Assembly (NCBI GenBank): GCA_020027205.1
Contig: JAHRAQ010000021.1
Location: 1 to 60,569, forward strand
From: Nitrospirales bacterium
GTDB taxonomy: Bacteria; Nitrospirota; Nitrospiria; Nitrospirales; UBA8639
Reading direction: 5' to 3'
Length of the DNA: 60,569 bases
Position 1 is the first letter of the stretch. Each line of letters starts with the position of its first letter. The notes under the pieces were generated by a model that did not search any database, was not told the origin of the DNA, and saw nothing but the letters and a program-made list of their open reading frames with translations. The translations under genes and the position numbers were made by a program. This document shows positions 1 through 8,658 of this stretch, one piece after another.

Positions 1-96
1 GTCCAACACGCCCTTGAGACGCTCGCCAAACGGGTCGCGGCGTATGACCCGAAAACCAAACCGCCGAAACGGAAGGCGCGAAAACGGAAGAAATAA
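1..96 (+). CDS. C-terminal end of an unidentified protein (partial)
   Basis: The frame is open from base 1 to a TAA at 94-96, giving 31 residues that end in a strongly basic tail rich in Lys, Arg and Pro. The start lies outside the window. The basic tail would suit a nucleic-acid-binding protein such as a transposase, but too little is present to name a family. It converges with the HEAT-repeat gene on the other strand. Confidence 0.4.
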   Translation, partial: VQHALETLAKRVAAYDPKTKPPKRKARKRKK

Positions 97-171
97 GGTG
101 TGTCAACTATTCTTTGTAAGTCCCTTCTGTTTCCTTCTGTCCGTGATGCGGAAGAAAAGGACAACTGAAAG

Positions 172-272
172 ATGGATTCCCGACTAAAGATGTCGGGAAT
201 GACGGAGGGGAGAGATTCCCGACTAAAGATGCCTGCCCCCGACGTTTTCATTCGGGGGTCGGGAATGACGGA
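172..272. repeat. REP/MITE-like palindromes, two copies
   Basis: Two copies of the window-wide element lie side by side. The first (about 172-208) has the form ATTCCCGAC, a short loop, then GTCGGGAAT. The second (about 213-270) carries an extra nested palindrome, GCCCCCGAC with GGGGGTCGGG. The nested form recurs at about 22289-22340. Together with 97-171, where no gene is visible, this fills the space between two convergent genes. Confidence 0.75.
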
Positions 273-281
273 GGGAGGAGT

Positions 282-375
282 GGCGGCGGCGGTGACGGCG
301 GTGGTGATGACAGCGGCGACAGTGACGGTGGGCGGTGGCAGTGACGGTGATGTCGGCGGTGGCAGTGGCGGTGGA
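282..375. repeat. GNY-triplet tandem tract (intergenic)
   Basis: About 95 bases consist almost entirely of triplets of the form G-any-pyrimidine (GGC, GGT, GAC, GAT, with some AGC or AGT). It is non-coding here, just downstream of the HEAT-repeat gene. The same composition occurs inside tolQ, trmI and parC, so this copy shows that the tract is not tied to a protein-coding function. Confidence 0.7.
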
Positions 376-420
376 TCAGAGGACAGCGGGAACGCCACCC
401 TGACGCAAGCCGTGTTCCTG

Positions 421-1311
421 TCAGGCGTTGGCGGGCTGTTTTTTCCAGGCCGCCAGAATGCGCTCCACCCGCATCCGCACCACAAGGTCGGGATCCTTCA
501 TCAGGGGTTTGATCGCCTCCCGTCCCCGCGGGTCTCCGATTTTTTCCAACGCCGCCGCCGCGGTGAGACGCATCCACCAGTCCTGATCGTGGAGAAGCGC
601 GATAAGCGGATCCACGGCGTCCGGGTCCTTGATGGCGCCCAGCGCCAGCACCGCCTGCTTGCGCACGAACTCTTCTTTGTCGCTCAAGGCGGCCATCAGG
701 GCCGGCACGGCGGGTGTGCCCAACTCGACAAGCGCGCGCGTGGCGTCGTCTTTAAATTCATCGTTGTGCAGCATGGACATCAGGGGCGCCAGCACACGCT
801 CATCGTTGACCTTGCCCAACGCCCGGATGACATATTTTCGGGATTCCCAGTCGCGCATGTACCGGATCAACAACTCCACGGCGGGCGGGCCGACTTCGGC
901 AATCGCCTCGACCGCCGCCTCGCGCACCTGCCAGTCCCCGTCGCGCAAGGCCCGGACAATCGGCTCCACGCAACGCTCGTCCGCCATTTCGCCGAGCGTC
1001 ACGACGGCTTCGCGCCGAACGACCCAGTCCGGGTCGCCCAGAAGGTCAATCTGAATATCGATTTCGTCTTTGACCTTCTCGTCTTCCGGCTCAATCTCTT
1101 CCTCGTCCGCCGGAGGGCCGTCCGTCCCGCCGGCCTCGCCGACATCGTCGACCTCCGCCGTCGCCGCCGCCTCGCCGTCCGGCGCCGCACTAGGCGCCGT
1201 GTCGACACCGACAAACTCCTCCAACGACTCCTCGTCCGAAAAAGCGGACACGTCGTTGCCCCTCGCTTCCGGTTCGGCGTCGCCGGCGGACGCGCTGCGC
1301 TTGTCGGTCAT
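421..1311 (-). CDS. HEAT-repeat protein with acidic N-terminus
   Basis: This 296-residue protein starts with about 80 residues that are very acidic and rich in Ala, Glu and Asp, probably disordered. From about residue 85 to the end come six or so HEAT/PBS-lyase-type helical repeats of about 31 residues (patterns such as DWVVRREAVVTLGEM and DWQVREAAVEAIAEVG). Such alpha-solenoids are protein-binding scaffolds, and no catalytic domain is visible. No signal peptide is seen, so it is probably cytoplasmic. It lies 57 bases downstream of the small basic gene and probably shares its promoter at 1631-1659. The exact role cannot be told from sequence. Confidence 0.85.
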   Translation of the reverse strand: MTDKRSASAGDAEPEARGNDVSAFSDEESLEEFVGVDTAPSAAPDGEAAATAEVDDVGEAGGTDGPPADEEEIEPEDEKVKDEIDIQIDLLGDPDWVVRREAVVTLGEMADERCVEPIVRALRDGDWQVREAAVEAIAEVGPPAVELLIRYMRDWESRKYVIRALGKVNDERVLAPLMSMLHNDEFKDDATRALVELGTPAVPALMAALSDKEEFVRKQAVLALGAIKDPDAVDPLIALLHDQDWWMRLTAAAALEKIGDPRGREAIKPLMKDPDLVVRMRVERILAAWKKQPANA

Positions 1312-1368
1312 GGCCTTCTCCCTTTCCCCGGTGTCACTCGAAACCTCGTCATGCGCAGGCAGACTCCA

Positions 1369-1575
1369 TCAGGCGGCTTTCGGCTTTTTCCCGGCGGCCA
1401 TGGCCACCCGCGCCGCCTTGCCGCGAATTTTTCGCTGCACCCGTTTCAGACGTTTGCGCAACCGCCGAACACGCGCCGCCTCTTCCGGCGTGGCGGGACG
1501 CGCGCCCCCGGTGTGTTCCTTGACCTTTTTTTCCAAGGCCACCCTGTCTTCGTCCGGCGTTCGTTTTGCGGCCAT
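1369..1575 (-). CDS. small basic Lys/Arg/Ala-rich protein
   Basis: A 68-residue protein rich in Lys, Arg and Ala, with a predicted helical centre (RRLRKRLKRVQRKIRG). A purine-rich ribosome-binding site (GAGAGGAG) precedes the ATG, and a near-consensus promoter lies 56 bases upstream, so it is very likely expressed. The composition resembles small nucleoid- or RNA-binding proteins, but I recognise no family. It precedes the acidic HEAT-repeat gene on the same transcript. An interaction between the basic and acidic partners is conceivable but purely speculative. Confidence 0.6.
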   Translation of the reverse strand: MAAKRTPDEDRVALEKKVKEHTGGARPATPEEAARVRRLRKRLKRVQRKIRGKAARVAMAAGKKPKAA

Positions 1576-1630
1576 GATCGCTCCTCTCCCCGTGAACCGG
1601 CCTCACGAATTTCCGTGCATGGAACAGATG

Positions 1631-1659
1631 AATGTAGGGACACGTCCTCCGGGTGTCAA
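1631..1659 (-). promoter_or_regulatory. sigma-70 promoter for small basic protein/HEAT operon
   Basis: On the minus strand: TTGACA (1659-1654), a 17-base spacer, then TACATT (1636-1631). The -35 is perfect and the -10 matches 5 of 6. The predicted start point leaves a leader of about 50 bases before the ATG at 1575. Confidence 0.7.
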
Positions 1660-1708
1660 CGCGGCTCCGTCCGTGACGCCTCCGCGACGGAGCCGCGCCG
1701 GCGCGCCG

Positions 1709-2200
1709 TCACCGCTTCCAGTCTTTGCAGAAACTTCGTTCATAGGCCAGGATTTTCCAGGCTTCTTCTTCGGTGATGGTGCCGGGAATCATCGGCACCA
1801 TGCCGGTTCCCGGACTGCCGTTCTTAATAATCCAGAACAGTTCCCCGTCGCGCCGCCGTTTCTGAAACATGCAATTGGTGAAATTGCGGGGGCCGGGATT
1901 CAACCGCCGGCCCAGCGACCCGTCGCCCCGCCCCGTCCCGCCGTGACAGGACACGCAGGTGCCTTTGCCTTCGTACAGGACCTTGCCCTCGGCAATGATC
2001 GACGCCGACGCGATTTTCGTCGACACAAAAGGAGGCGTCAGTTGCCGGGCCTCGCGTCGTTCATCCAGCGGCACCCTGGGACGCAACGGCTGCGCTTCGT
2101 CCGCCAGGCCCGGCACGGGCCACCCCGCCGTCGTCCCCAGACCAACGACCAGGCAGACCGTCCACCGACTCCAGCATGTCACTGCGCGACGACGCGGCAT
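1709..2200 (-). CDS. periplasmic c-type cytochrome, single haem (copy 2)
   Basis: A 163-residue protein with an N-terminal signal peptide ending near a PGLADE cleavage region. It has one haem-binding motif, CVSCH, followed by GDGSLGRRLNPGPRNFTNC and a distal Met region (GTGMVPMIP). The C-terminal half is nearly the same as that of the neighbouring cytochrome at 2284-2751 (shared RDGELFWIIKNGSPGTGM and AYERSFC), so the two are tandem duplicates. It probably carries electrons in the periplasm; the partner oxidoreductase is not in the window. It lies downstream of a strong terminator and has no obvious promoter of its own. Confidence 0.85.
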   Translation of the reverse strand: MPRRRAVTCWSRWTVCLVVGLGTTAGWPVPGLADEAQPLRPRVPLDERREARQLTPPFVSTKIASASIIAEGKVLYEGKGTCVSCHGGTGRGDGSLGRRLNPGPRNFTNCMFQKRRRDGELFWIIKNGSPGTGMVPMIPGTITEEEAWKILAYERSFCKDWKR

Positions 2201-2228
2201 GACGGCACGGGCGGGGCGTGAGGGGAAA

Positions 2229-2260
2229 AACCCCGTTCAGGATCGATCCTGAACGGGGTT
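2229..2260 (-). terminator. perfect 32-bp palindromic terminator
   Basis: Two 16-base arms (AACCCCGTTCAGGATC and its complement) meet with no spacer. On the minus strand the stem is followed by TTTTT, as expected for an intrinsic terminator of the cytochrome gene that ends at 2284. Confidence 0.8.
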
Positions 2261-2283
2261 CGGGAGTCCACCGGCGTCAACAA

Positions 2284-2751
2284 TTACTTATGCCATTTCG
2301 AACAGAAACTTCGCTCGTAGGCCAGCACCTTCCAGGCTTCCGCCTCGGTGATGGTGGCGGGCACCATGGACACCATGCCGGTCCCCGGGCTGCCGTTCTT
2401 GATAATCCAGAACAGTTCCCCGTCTTTCCGTTTCTTGTGGAATTTGCAGTTGGTGAAATTCCGCGGCCCCGGCGTCAGGACTTTGCCGGCCGGCCCGTTG
2501 CCGTCGCCTTTTTTGCCGTGACAATTCACGCATGTGCCTTTGCCCTCAAAAATTTTCTTGCCTTCCGCCACGACGTCGGCCGGGGCTTTCTTGGTCGACC
2601 CATAGGGCGGCTTCATTTTTTTGGCCTTCCCGCGCTCCGCCTTGGGCACCCGTGGTTTCAACGGATTTTTTTCGGGGCCGGCCAGGGCCAGGTCGCCGCC
2701 GGCAAAGGCCAGGACCGTGAACATACTGCACAGCACAAACAACCTCTTCAT
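2284..2751 (-). CDS. periplasmic c-type cytochrome, single haem (copy 1)
   Basis: A 155-residue protein. The ATG at 2751 has a strong ribosome-binding site (AAAGGAGG) about seven bases upstream and opens a clear signal peptide (MKRLFVLCSMFTVLAFAGG). The haem motif is CVNCH, with the probable Met ligand in the GTGMVSM region. The mature N-terminus is rich in Lys and Pro. It is paralogous to the next gene downstream; conservation is strongest from the haem motif to the C-terminus. Expression should be high: near-consensus promoter at 2788-2817, strong ribosome-binding site, dedicated terminator. An electron-shuttle role is inferred from the family. Confidence 0.88.
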   Translation of the reverse strand: MKRLFVLCSMFTVLAFAGGDLALAGPEKNPLKPRVPKAERGKAKKMKPPYGSTKKAPADVVAEGKKIFEGKGTCVNCHGKKGDGNGPAGKVLTPGPRNFTNCKFHKKRKDGELFWIIKNGSPGTGMVSMVPATITEAEAWKVLAYERSFCSKWHK

Positions 2752-2787
2752 GAATCCCTCCTTTGAGAATGAGTCCTTAACGCCGTG

Positions 2788-2817
2788 ACCATAGCAACGC
2801 GATTTTCCCCCTGTCAA
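2788..2817 (-). promoter_or_regulatory. promoter of the cytochrome c gene
   Basis: On the minus strand: TTGACA (2817-2812), an 18-base spacer ending in TGC, then TATGGT (2793-2788), i.e. a perfect -35 and an extended -10. It lies about 40 bases upstream of the ATG. Confidence 0.65.
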
Positions 2818-2905
2818 GAAAACGGAACCGCCGCCGCCGAACCGGGGCCGCGCGCCGGACACGTGACGGATTCCCGCGGCCGGACGGCGGGTGTTCCGCG
2901 CGCGG

Positions 2906-3871
2906 TCACAGTCGAAATTCAATATCGCGCACCACAACGCCGACGCCGCCAAACGGCCCCTGCGGCCGGCCATTGAACAGCGTCTCCACCATGCCGGCGT
3001 TGCCCAGGGTCAGCAGAAACCGGTCGTGGGCGCGCCATTGCGCGCGTTCCCCCTCCCGCAACAACACTTCACGCGGCACGTCGTCGTCGGAACGCACCTG
3101 CGCCCAGACGTCCGCCGATGCCCGCAGTTCAAGCACCAGGGGCGCATCCTCCGAACCCGTCATCAGCAAAGGAAGCGCGCCGTCTTCGGGCGCCACGGCG
3201 TCGGCGTCGGCGTCGGCCACGGCCTCGATTGCGGGCGGCGACCCGGCGTCGTCGGCCGGCTCCAAGGCATCTGTCGAATCGACCGGCCCGGCGTCCGCGT
3301 CGGCGCGCTCGTTCGTCACGCCCGCGGGTTGCGACGCGCCGCCGCCGCGCTCCTGCGACACCGGGACGTTCCGGTCCGCGGCCGGGCCCGGCGGCATGAG
3401 AGACGGCGGCAGCGAGACGCGCGCCAGCACCAGCAACAGCACGCCGAAAAGCACGACCGCCACGTACCGCCTGACTTTGCTCCGCGGCCCGCCCTCCAAC
3501 TGCACCTGTGGAAACACCAGCGACGGCCCTTTGTCTTTGGTGTAGAACGACGCGGAACATTCCGAAAACAACCGCACGCAATCTTCTTCATCGAGATTGA
3601 GTGCGCGGGCGTACGAGCGCACGGAGCCTTTGGCGAAGACCAGCGGGGGCAGCCGGTCAAACCCATCCTCCTCCAGGGCCAGCAGCACGTCTTCCTGAAT
3701 GCGGGTGACGGCGGACATCTGCGCGAGGCTCATCCCTTGAGACACACGGGCGGCCTGAAACCTCCGGCCCGGTGAATCCGGCTGCTCCGACGCGGCGTCC
3801 TGTTCAGACAACGTGATGCCCCCTCCCGCGCCGGGACGGCGGATGCGCCCGGCCCTGGCCGCCGCCGACAC
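2906..3871 (-). CDS. RodZ-like protein: HTH, membrane segment, DUF4115
   Basis: Up to 321 residues. An N-terminal helix-turn-helix of the RodZ/HTH_25 type (GRRFQAARVSQGMSLAQMS, about residues 35-105) is followed by a basic stretch and one membrane helix (YVAVVLFGVLLLVLARV). Next comes a long Ala/Asp/Pro linker containing an ADADADA run, then a C-terminal beta domain like DUF4115 (about 245-321). RodZ proteins link MreB to the envelope and set cell shape; no mre genes are here. The start is uncertain: a TTG about 20 codons downstream has a better ribosome-binding site (GGAGGGGG). The linker run is GCCGAC repeats, one of the short GNY tracts. Confidence 0.8.
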   Translation of the reverse strand: MSAAARAGRIRRPGAGGGITLSEQDAASEQPDSPGRRFQAARVSQGMSLAQMSAVTRIQEDVLLALEEDGFDRLPPLVFAKGSVRSYARALNLDEEDCVRLFSECSASFYTKDKGPSLVFPQVQLEGGPRSKVRRYVAVVLFGVLLLVLARVSLPPSLMPPGPAADRNVPVSQERGGGASQPAGVTNERADADAGPVDSTDALEPADDAGSPPAIEAVADADADAVAPEDGALPLLMTGSEDAPLVLELRASADVWAQVRSDDDVPREVLLREGERAQWRAHDRFLLTLGNAGMVETLFNGRPQGPFGGVGVVVRDIEFRL

Positions 3872-3913
3872 GGGAGGCGGAACGCCGGGCGGACGGCGGT
3901 GAATGGCGCGCGA

Positions 3914-4828
3914 TTATGAAATCTCCTCGAAATGGGTCAACCGTTTGAACTCCCGAAAACGGGACTCAATGTCCTTATAGTGCAACGTGCGCAGGCGGTC
4001 AAGACTAAAGGCTTCCACCGTGAAAGACGCCATGACGCTGCCGAAGATAATCGCCCGCCGGAACCCCGTCTCGGAAAAATCCCCCGTGGAGGCGAGATAC
4101 CCCATCCAGCCCCCGGTGAACGCATCGCCGGCCCCGGTGGGGTCCGGCACCTGTTCCAGCGGAAAGGCCGGCGTGCCGAAGACCTGCGTGCCGTGAAACA
4201 TCAGGGCGCCGTATTCCCCGCGTTTGACAATGAGACGCCGCGGCCCGCGAGAGAGAATGTCTTTGGCGACTTTGACCAGATTGGAATCCCCGCCGAGCGC
4301 GCGCGCTTCCGCGTCATTGATGACCAGCACGTCCACGTCCCGCAGCACCGCCCAGAGCGCGTCCCGTTTGCCTTCGATCCAGAAATTCATGGTGTCGCAG
4401 GCCACAAGGCGCGGCCGCGCGACCTGACGCAACACCGCCGTCTGCACGTCGGGATCAATGTTCCCCAGAAACAGCAGGTCGGGATTGCGGTACGATTCCG
4501 GGACCTTCGGCCGGAAGGATTCCAGGACGTTGAGTTGCGTCTCAAGCGTGTGAGCCTCGTTGAGGGCATAAGTGTATTCGCCGCGCCACCGGAAGGTGCG
4601 GCCCTGCCGGCGTTCGAGACCGGACACATCCACGCCCCGGCTTTTCAGAAACGCAAGATGCTCGTCCGGAAAATCCTCCCCCACCACCGCGACCATGTTG
4701 ACGCCGGCAAAAAAACTGGCGGCCGTCGAGCAATACACCGCGGACCCCCCCAGCACGTCCGTCGCCTCCCCGAACGGCGTGCGCACCGTGTCAAACGCCA
4801 CCGACCCCACGACCAGCAATCGCCCCAT
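3914..4828 (-). CDS. PfkB-family sugar/nucleoside kinase
   Basis: A 304-residue ribokinase-like protein, normal for the family. The N-terminus has the substrate-binding GGSAVYCS region, and the C-terminal signature DPTGAGDAFTGG (around residue 230) holds the catalytic Asp. It starts one base after the stop of mtnP. The mutL-miaA-mtnP-pfkB order suggests that it phosphorylates a product of methylthioadenosine breakdown or a nucleoside such as adenosine. The substrate cannot be read from sequence, and that link is inference. Confidence 0.9.
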   Translation of the reverse strand: MGRLLVVGSVAFDTVRTPFGEATDVLGGSAVYCSTAASFFAGVNMVAVVGEDFPDEHLAFLKSRGVDVSGLERRQGRTFRWRGEYTYALNEAHTLETQLNVLESFRPKVPESYRNPDLLFLGNIDPDVQTAVLRQVARPRLVACDTMNFWIEGKRDALWAVLRDVDVLVINDAEARALGGDSNLVKVAKDILSRGPRRLIVKRGEYGALMFHGTQVFGTPAFPLEQVPDPTGAGDAFTGGWMGYLASTGDFSETGFRRAIIFGSVMASFTVEAFSLDRLRTLHYKDIESRFREFKRLTHFEEIS

Positions 4829-4829
4829 C

Positions 4830-5750
4830 TCACGCCCTCCCGTTCGAGGCGCCGGCGGGCGGCGCCTTCAGAAAGAGTCGATACCGCCGCTTCACCGACG
4901 CCGTCATGGCCTCCGGCGCGGTCAGGATGGCCCCGCGCAACGCGGTGGGACAGGCACAGGCGACCGGCGGCGTCGGCTGCCGGATAACATGACGCAGCAT
5001 CTTTTTGGCCTGCTCGACATTCCGCCGCATGATCGCCAACACCCCTTCGACCGAGACCGCGGATTCGCTCTCATGCCAGCAATCATAGTCCGTGACGAGC
5101 GCCATGGTCGCGTAACAGATTTCGGCTTCCCGCGCGAGTTTGGCTTCCGTCGCGTTGGTCATCCCGATCATGTCCACGCCCCAGTGACGATACAGCCGCG
5201 ATTCGGCTCTGGTGGAAAACTGCGGCCCTTCCATGCAGAGATACGCGCCGCCCTCATGGCACATGACCCCAAGGGCGCGGGCGGCCTCGGCCAGTTGCGC
5301 GGTCAGCACGGGGCAGACCGGGTCGGCAAAGGCCACATGCGCCACCAGGCCCTGATCGAAAAACGTCGACGCCCGCTTCGTCGTCCGGTCGAGAAAGGAA
5401 TCGGGAAGCGCGAGATGGCCGGGGTGAATGTGCTCTTTCATGCTCCCCACCGCGCTGACGGAAAAAATCCGCGTGACGCCCAGCGATTTCAGCGCGTAAA
5501 TGTTCGCGCGATAATTGATCATGGACGGACTAATCCGGTGGCCCCGCCCGTGCCGCGCGAGAAACGCCACGCGCCGCCCGGCCAGAACGCCGAGCACCAC
5601 GGCGTCCGACGGTCGGCCGAACGGGGTGGACACGCGCGCCTCGCGCACCCGTTCCAGCCCCTCCATGGCGTACAGCCCGCTGCCGCCGATGACGGCAAGG
5701 TCGGCGCGCGGGCGCGACGGCGTGGATTTCGCGTTGCGGGTTTTCGGCAT
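4830..5750 (-). CDS. mtnP: S-methyl-5'-thioadenosine phosphorylase
   Basis: About 306 residues. It belongs to the MTAP/PNP-2 family: GGSGLYAMEG near the N-terminus (phosphate binding), an RHGRGH motif, MEGPQFSTRAES, and GMTNATEAKLAREAEICY with the Asn and Met of the purine pocket. It splits methylthioadenosine, left over from polyamine and other SAM-dependent reactions, into adenine and methylthioribose-1-phosphate. The ATG at 5750 avoids overlap with miaA; a start at 5783 is also open. Residues after about 275 form a poorly conserved tail. Translational coupling to the kinase gene downstream is likely. Confidence 0.92.
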   Translation of the reverse strand: MPKTRNAKSTPSRPRADLAVIGGSGLYAMEGLERVREARVSTPFGRPSDAVVLGVLAGRRVAFLARHGRGHRISPSMINYRANIYALKSLGVTRIFSVSAVGSMKEHIHPGHLALPDSFLDRTTKRASTFFDQGLVAHVAFADPVCPVLTAQLAEAARALGVMCHEGGAYLCMEGPQFSTRAESRLYRHWGVDMIGMTNATEAKLAREAEICYATMALVTDYDCWHESESAVSVEGVLAIMRRNVEQAKKMLRHVIRQPTPPVACACPTALRGAILTAPEAMTASVKRRYRLFLKAPPAGASNGRA

Positions 5751-5755
5751 GGAAA

Positions 5756-6772
5756 TCACGGAACACGGGCCGCGGACGTACATTCGCCCGCCGCCGCGTC
5801 GTCGAACGCGCCGTCACGCGGCGACGTGGCCGCAAACGATTCGATCATCGGCAACAGGCGCCGGGCCACGGAGCGCGCGGTGTCGTCGGCCCCAACCTCC
5901 ACCCATTGCAACCCCGGCTCCGCGCGAAACCACGTCATCTGCCGTTTCGCATACCGGCGCGTGTCGCGTTTTAACTGCCGGACGCCTTCGTCAAAATCAT
6001 AGTCCCCTTCGAGATAACCCGCCATCTGACGGTAGCCCAGACTTTTCATGGAGACAAGATGCCGGGCATACCCCCCGGCCAGCAGCGCGCGGGTTTCCTC
6101 CACCAGCCCGTTCGCCAGTTCCTCGTCCACCCGCCGGTCAATGCGCCGGCAGAGCAGGGCGCGCTCCATCGTCAGGCCCAGCACCAGCGCGCGAAACGCG
6201 GGGACGGCACGGGCGCGGTGCCGCCGGTGCGCCCGCGACAACGGCACGCCGGTTTGCCGGTACACTTCCAGGGCACGGCGCACTTTCACCGCGTCGCGGG
6301 GATGCAGACGGCGCGCGGTGTCGGGGTCCGCCAACACCAATTCCCGGTACAGGGCGTCGTCGCCACGAACCCGCGCCTCCGTTTCGATCTCGCGGCGCAA
6401 CGCCCGGTCCGCCGGAGGGCCGGCCCACAGCCCGCGCAGCAACACCCGCACGTACAGCCCCGTCCCTCCCACCACCAGCGGCAGACGACCCCGCGCGTGC
6501 AGGCGCTCGATGACGGGCAGGGCATGGCGTCGAAACAACCCGGCGTTGAACGGCTCATCCGGCTCCGCCACGTTAATCACATGATGCGGCACCCCCCGCC
6601 GGTCGGCGTCCGACGGCGTGTCGGTGCCGACGTTCATCCCCCGGTAGACCTGCGTGGAATCCGCCGTGACAATCTCCGTGTCCAACGCGCGCGCCACCTC
6701 GACGGCGATGCGGCTCTTGCCCACCGCCGTCGGCCCCACCAGCGCCACCAAAGGTTTCAATGCCTCCGCCAT
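5756..6772 (-). CDS. miaA: tRNA dimethylallyltransferase
   Basis: A 338-residue enzyme that adds a dimethylallyl group to A37 of tRNAs reading UNN codons. The P-loop GPTAVGKS is at residues 13-20, followed by TADSTQVYRGMNVGT (substrate binding), GGTGLYVRVLLRGL and a C-terminal RRYAKRQMTWFR. The ATG shares a base with the mutL stop (TGATG), so translation is coupled to mutL. The last 40 or so residues are Ala/Asp-rich and poorly conserved. Confidence 0.95.
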   Translation of the reverse strand: MAEALKPLVALVGPTAVGKSRIAVEVARALDTEIVTADSTQVYRGMNVGTDTPSDADRRGVPHHVINVAEPDEPFNAGLFRRHALPVIERLHARGRLPLVVGGTGLYVRVLLRGLWAGPPADRALRREIETEARVRGDDALYRELVLADPDTARRLHPRDAVKVRRALEVYRQTGVPLSRAHRRHRARAVPAFRALVLGLTMERALLCRRIDRRVDEELANGLVEETRALLAGGYARHLVSMKSLGYRQMAGYLEGDYDFDEGVRQLKRDTRRYAKRQMTWFRAEPGLQWVEVGADDTARSVARRLLPMIESFAATSPRDGAFDDAAAGECTSAARVP

Positions 6773-8628
6773 CACAGCCGCCGAAACCTTCGATGCAGTT
6801 CTTCGCTGCCGAAATGCATCGAGATGCGCCGGCCATGCGGACAGGTCATCGGGACGCCTTCCCGCAGCCAGTCCCGCACCACCCGCCGCATCTCCGGTTC
6901 TTCCATCGGGCGGCCGGCCTGCACCGCCCCCTGACAGGCCATGGAGGCCAGCACGGGCCGAACCCGCGTGTCGAGAGAATCCACGGAACGCCATTCCGAC
7001 ACGTCTTCGACGATCTCTTCGAGCAAGGCGCCGTAATCCATCTGTCCCACCAGCGCCGGCGCCGCGCGAATGACCAACGCGGACGGCCCCAGGCGTTCCA
7101 GTTCGAGTCCGAGCGCGGCTAGGTCCGGCAGAATGGCGTCGACCTTCGCGGCCATGGCCGGCGAGAGGGCCACGGGTTCGGGAATCAACAGTGGCTGAAT
7201 TTGGATGTGCCGTCCTTTCCAGTTTCTCCACAACTGTTCGAACAGCACGCGCTCATGAATCGTGTGCTGGTCCAGGACGTGCAGGGCATCGCCCACCTGC
7301 GCCACGATGTAGGTGGCGTGGATTTGTCCCAGAATCCGCACCTCCGGCGCGGCCTCGTACAGCGAAGGCGCGTCGTGACGCGTCGACGGCATGGCCTCGG
7401 ACGGCGCCGGCGCGCGTTCATACAACGCCGTGGATTCGCGCACCACATCCGCACCATGCCCCGCCGGCGCGGCGCGCGCGGCGGCGGGAGTCGACCACGC
7501 GGAACGCGCGCGCGCATTTGTGTCGGCGCCGCCGCCGCCGCCGTCCCGCCCATGCGCGACCGGCGCCGCCGTCCCGCCGTCGGCGGCCTCGCCCACGGCG
7601 GATGGCGACTCGGCCACCGCCACATGTTTCTGCAACAACAGACGGATCGATTCCCTGACCGCCCGATGCACCAGGTCGGGCGTGCGAAACTTCACTTCCC
7701 GTTTCGAAGGATGCACGTTGACGTCCACCTCGTCGGCGTCCACGTCCACCATGATCGAAAACACGGGATGCCGGCCTTTCGGCAGAAAGGAGCCGTAGGC
7801 TTCATACACAGCATGGGCAATCGTGGCATTTTTGACCGCGCGCCGGTTCACAAAAATTTCCTGCGGCGTCCGGCCGGTTCTCACGTGAGACGGGTTGACG
7901 GCCATGCCCCGCACGCGCACGCCGGGCGTCTCATGGTGAACGGGCAGCATCATGTCCATGACGTTGACGCCGTAGACCTGAAGCAGGCGGTCCTCCAACG
8001 CCGCCGCTTTGGGGTAGTCGAACACGACGTGCTCATTGTGCGTCAGGCGAAAATGCGCGGGGACGTTCGCCAGCGCCGCCTGCTGCACGACGTGCGCGAC
8101 GTGGGAAGATTCCGTGGCCGTCGTTTTCAGAAATTTCCGGCGGGCCGGGGTGTTGAAAAATAATTCCCCGACGGCAACGCGCGTGCCCGGCGGGGCGCCG
8201 CATTCTTCAACCGACGCGGCGGCGCCGCCCTCAATGGCCACGGCGGTCCCGGCCGGCGCCCCGTGCCGGGCCGTGACCATGCGGAACCGCGACACCGAGG
8301 CGATGCTCGGCAGGGCTTCCCCGCGAAACCCATAGGTGGCAATGCCCGCCAGGTCGAGATGATGACGCAATTTGCTGGTGGCAAACCGCCGGCAAGCCAG
8401 CGGCGCGTCGGCCCGGCTCATGCCTTCGCCGTCATCGCTGACCCGAATCATCTGTTTTCCCCCGTCCGTAATCTCCACCGTCATGACGGTCGCGCCCGCG
8501 TCCAAACTGTTATCCAGCAGTTCTTTGACGACCGACGCCGGGCGTTCCACAATTTCGCCGGCGGCGATGTGAGACGCCACGGACTCCGGGAGGACATGAA
8601 TCTTCGTTTCGGGAGATTCCATTGACAC
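6772..8628 (-). CDS. mutL: DNA mismatch repair protein MutL
   Basis: A 618-residue protein with the GHKL ATPase N-terminus (IAAGEIVERPASVVKELLDN, DDGEGM, TYGFRGEALPSIASVS). A disordered linker follows (about 350-430) with a Gly-rich run encoded by GGC repeats, then the MutL C-terminal domain. The metal-binding endonuclease motif is kept as DQHTIHERVLFE (usual form DQHA-x2-E-x4-E). The second motif reads CPHGRR where CPHGRP is usual. This is therefore a nicking MutL, as in most bacteria without MutH. No mutS is in the window. Its activity would influence the stability of the many tandem repeats seen here. Confidence 0.95.
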   Translation of the reverse strand: MSMESPETKIHVLPESVASHIAAGEIVERPASVVKELLDNSLDAGATVMTVEITDGGKQMIRVSDDGEGMSRADAPLACRRFATSKLRHHLDLAGIATYGFRGEALPSIASVSRFRMVTARHGAPAGTAVAIEGGAAASVEECGAPPGTRVAVGELFFNTPARRKFLKTTATESSHVAHVVQQAALANVPAHFRLTHNEHVVFDYPKAAALEDRLLQVYGVNVMDMMLPVHHETPGVRVRGMAVNPSHVRTGRTPQEIFVNRRAVKNATIAHAVYEAYGSFLPKGRHPVFSIMVDVDADEVDVNVHPSKREVKFRTPDLVHRAVRESIRLLLQKHVAVAESPSAVGEAADGGTAAPVAHGRDGGGGGADTNARARSAWSTPAAARAAPAGHGADVVRESTALYERAPAPSEAMPSTRHDAPSLYEAAPEVRILGQIHATYIVAQVGDALHVLDQHTIHERVLFEQLWRNWKGRHIQIQPLLIPEPVALSPAMAAKVDAILPDLAALGLELERLGPSALVIRAAPALVGQMDYGALLEEIVEDVSEWRSVDSLDTRVRPVLASMACQGAVQAGRPMEEPEMRRVVRDWLREGVPMTCPHGRRISMHFGSEELHRRFRRL

Positions 8629-8658
8629 CGCATGGGACAGCCGCCGCCGGGGCGCGAA

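Noticed and set aside
1..96. Naming the left-end fragment as a transposase
   Set aside because: Only 31 basic residues are present; no catalytic residue or terminal repeat is visible to support it.
172..1776. A 534-codon open frame on the plus strand
   Set aside because: It runs through repeats and antisense to the HEAT-repeat and small basic genes; its protein has no family pattern and is Arg/Gly-rich as expected for antisense of GC-rich coding DNA.
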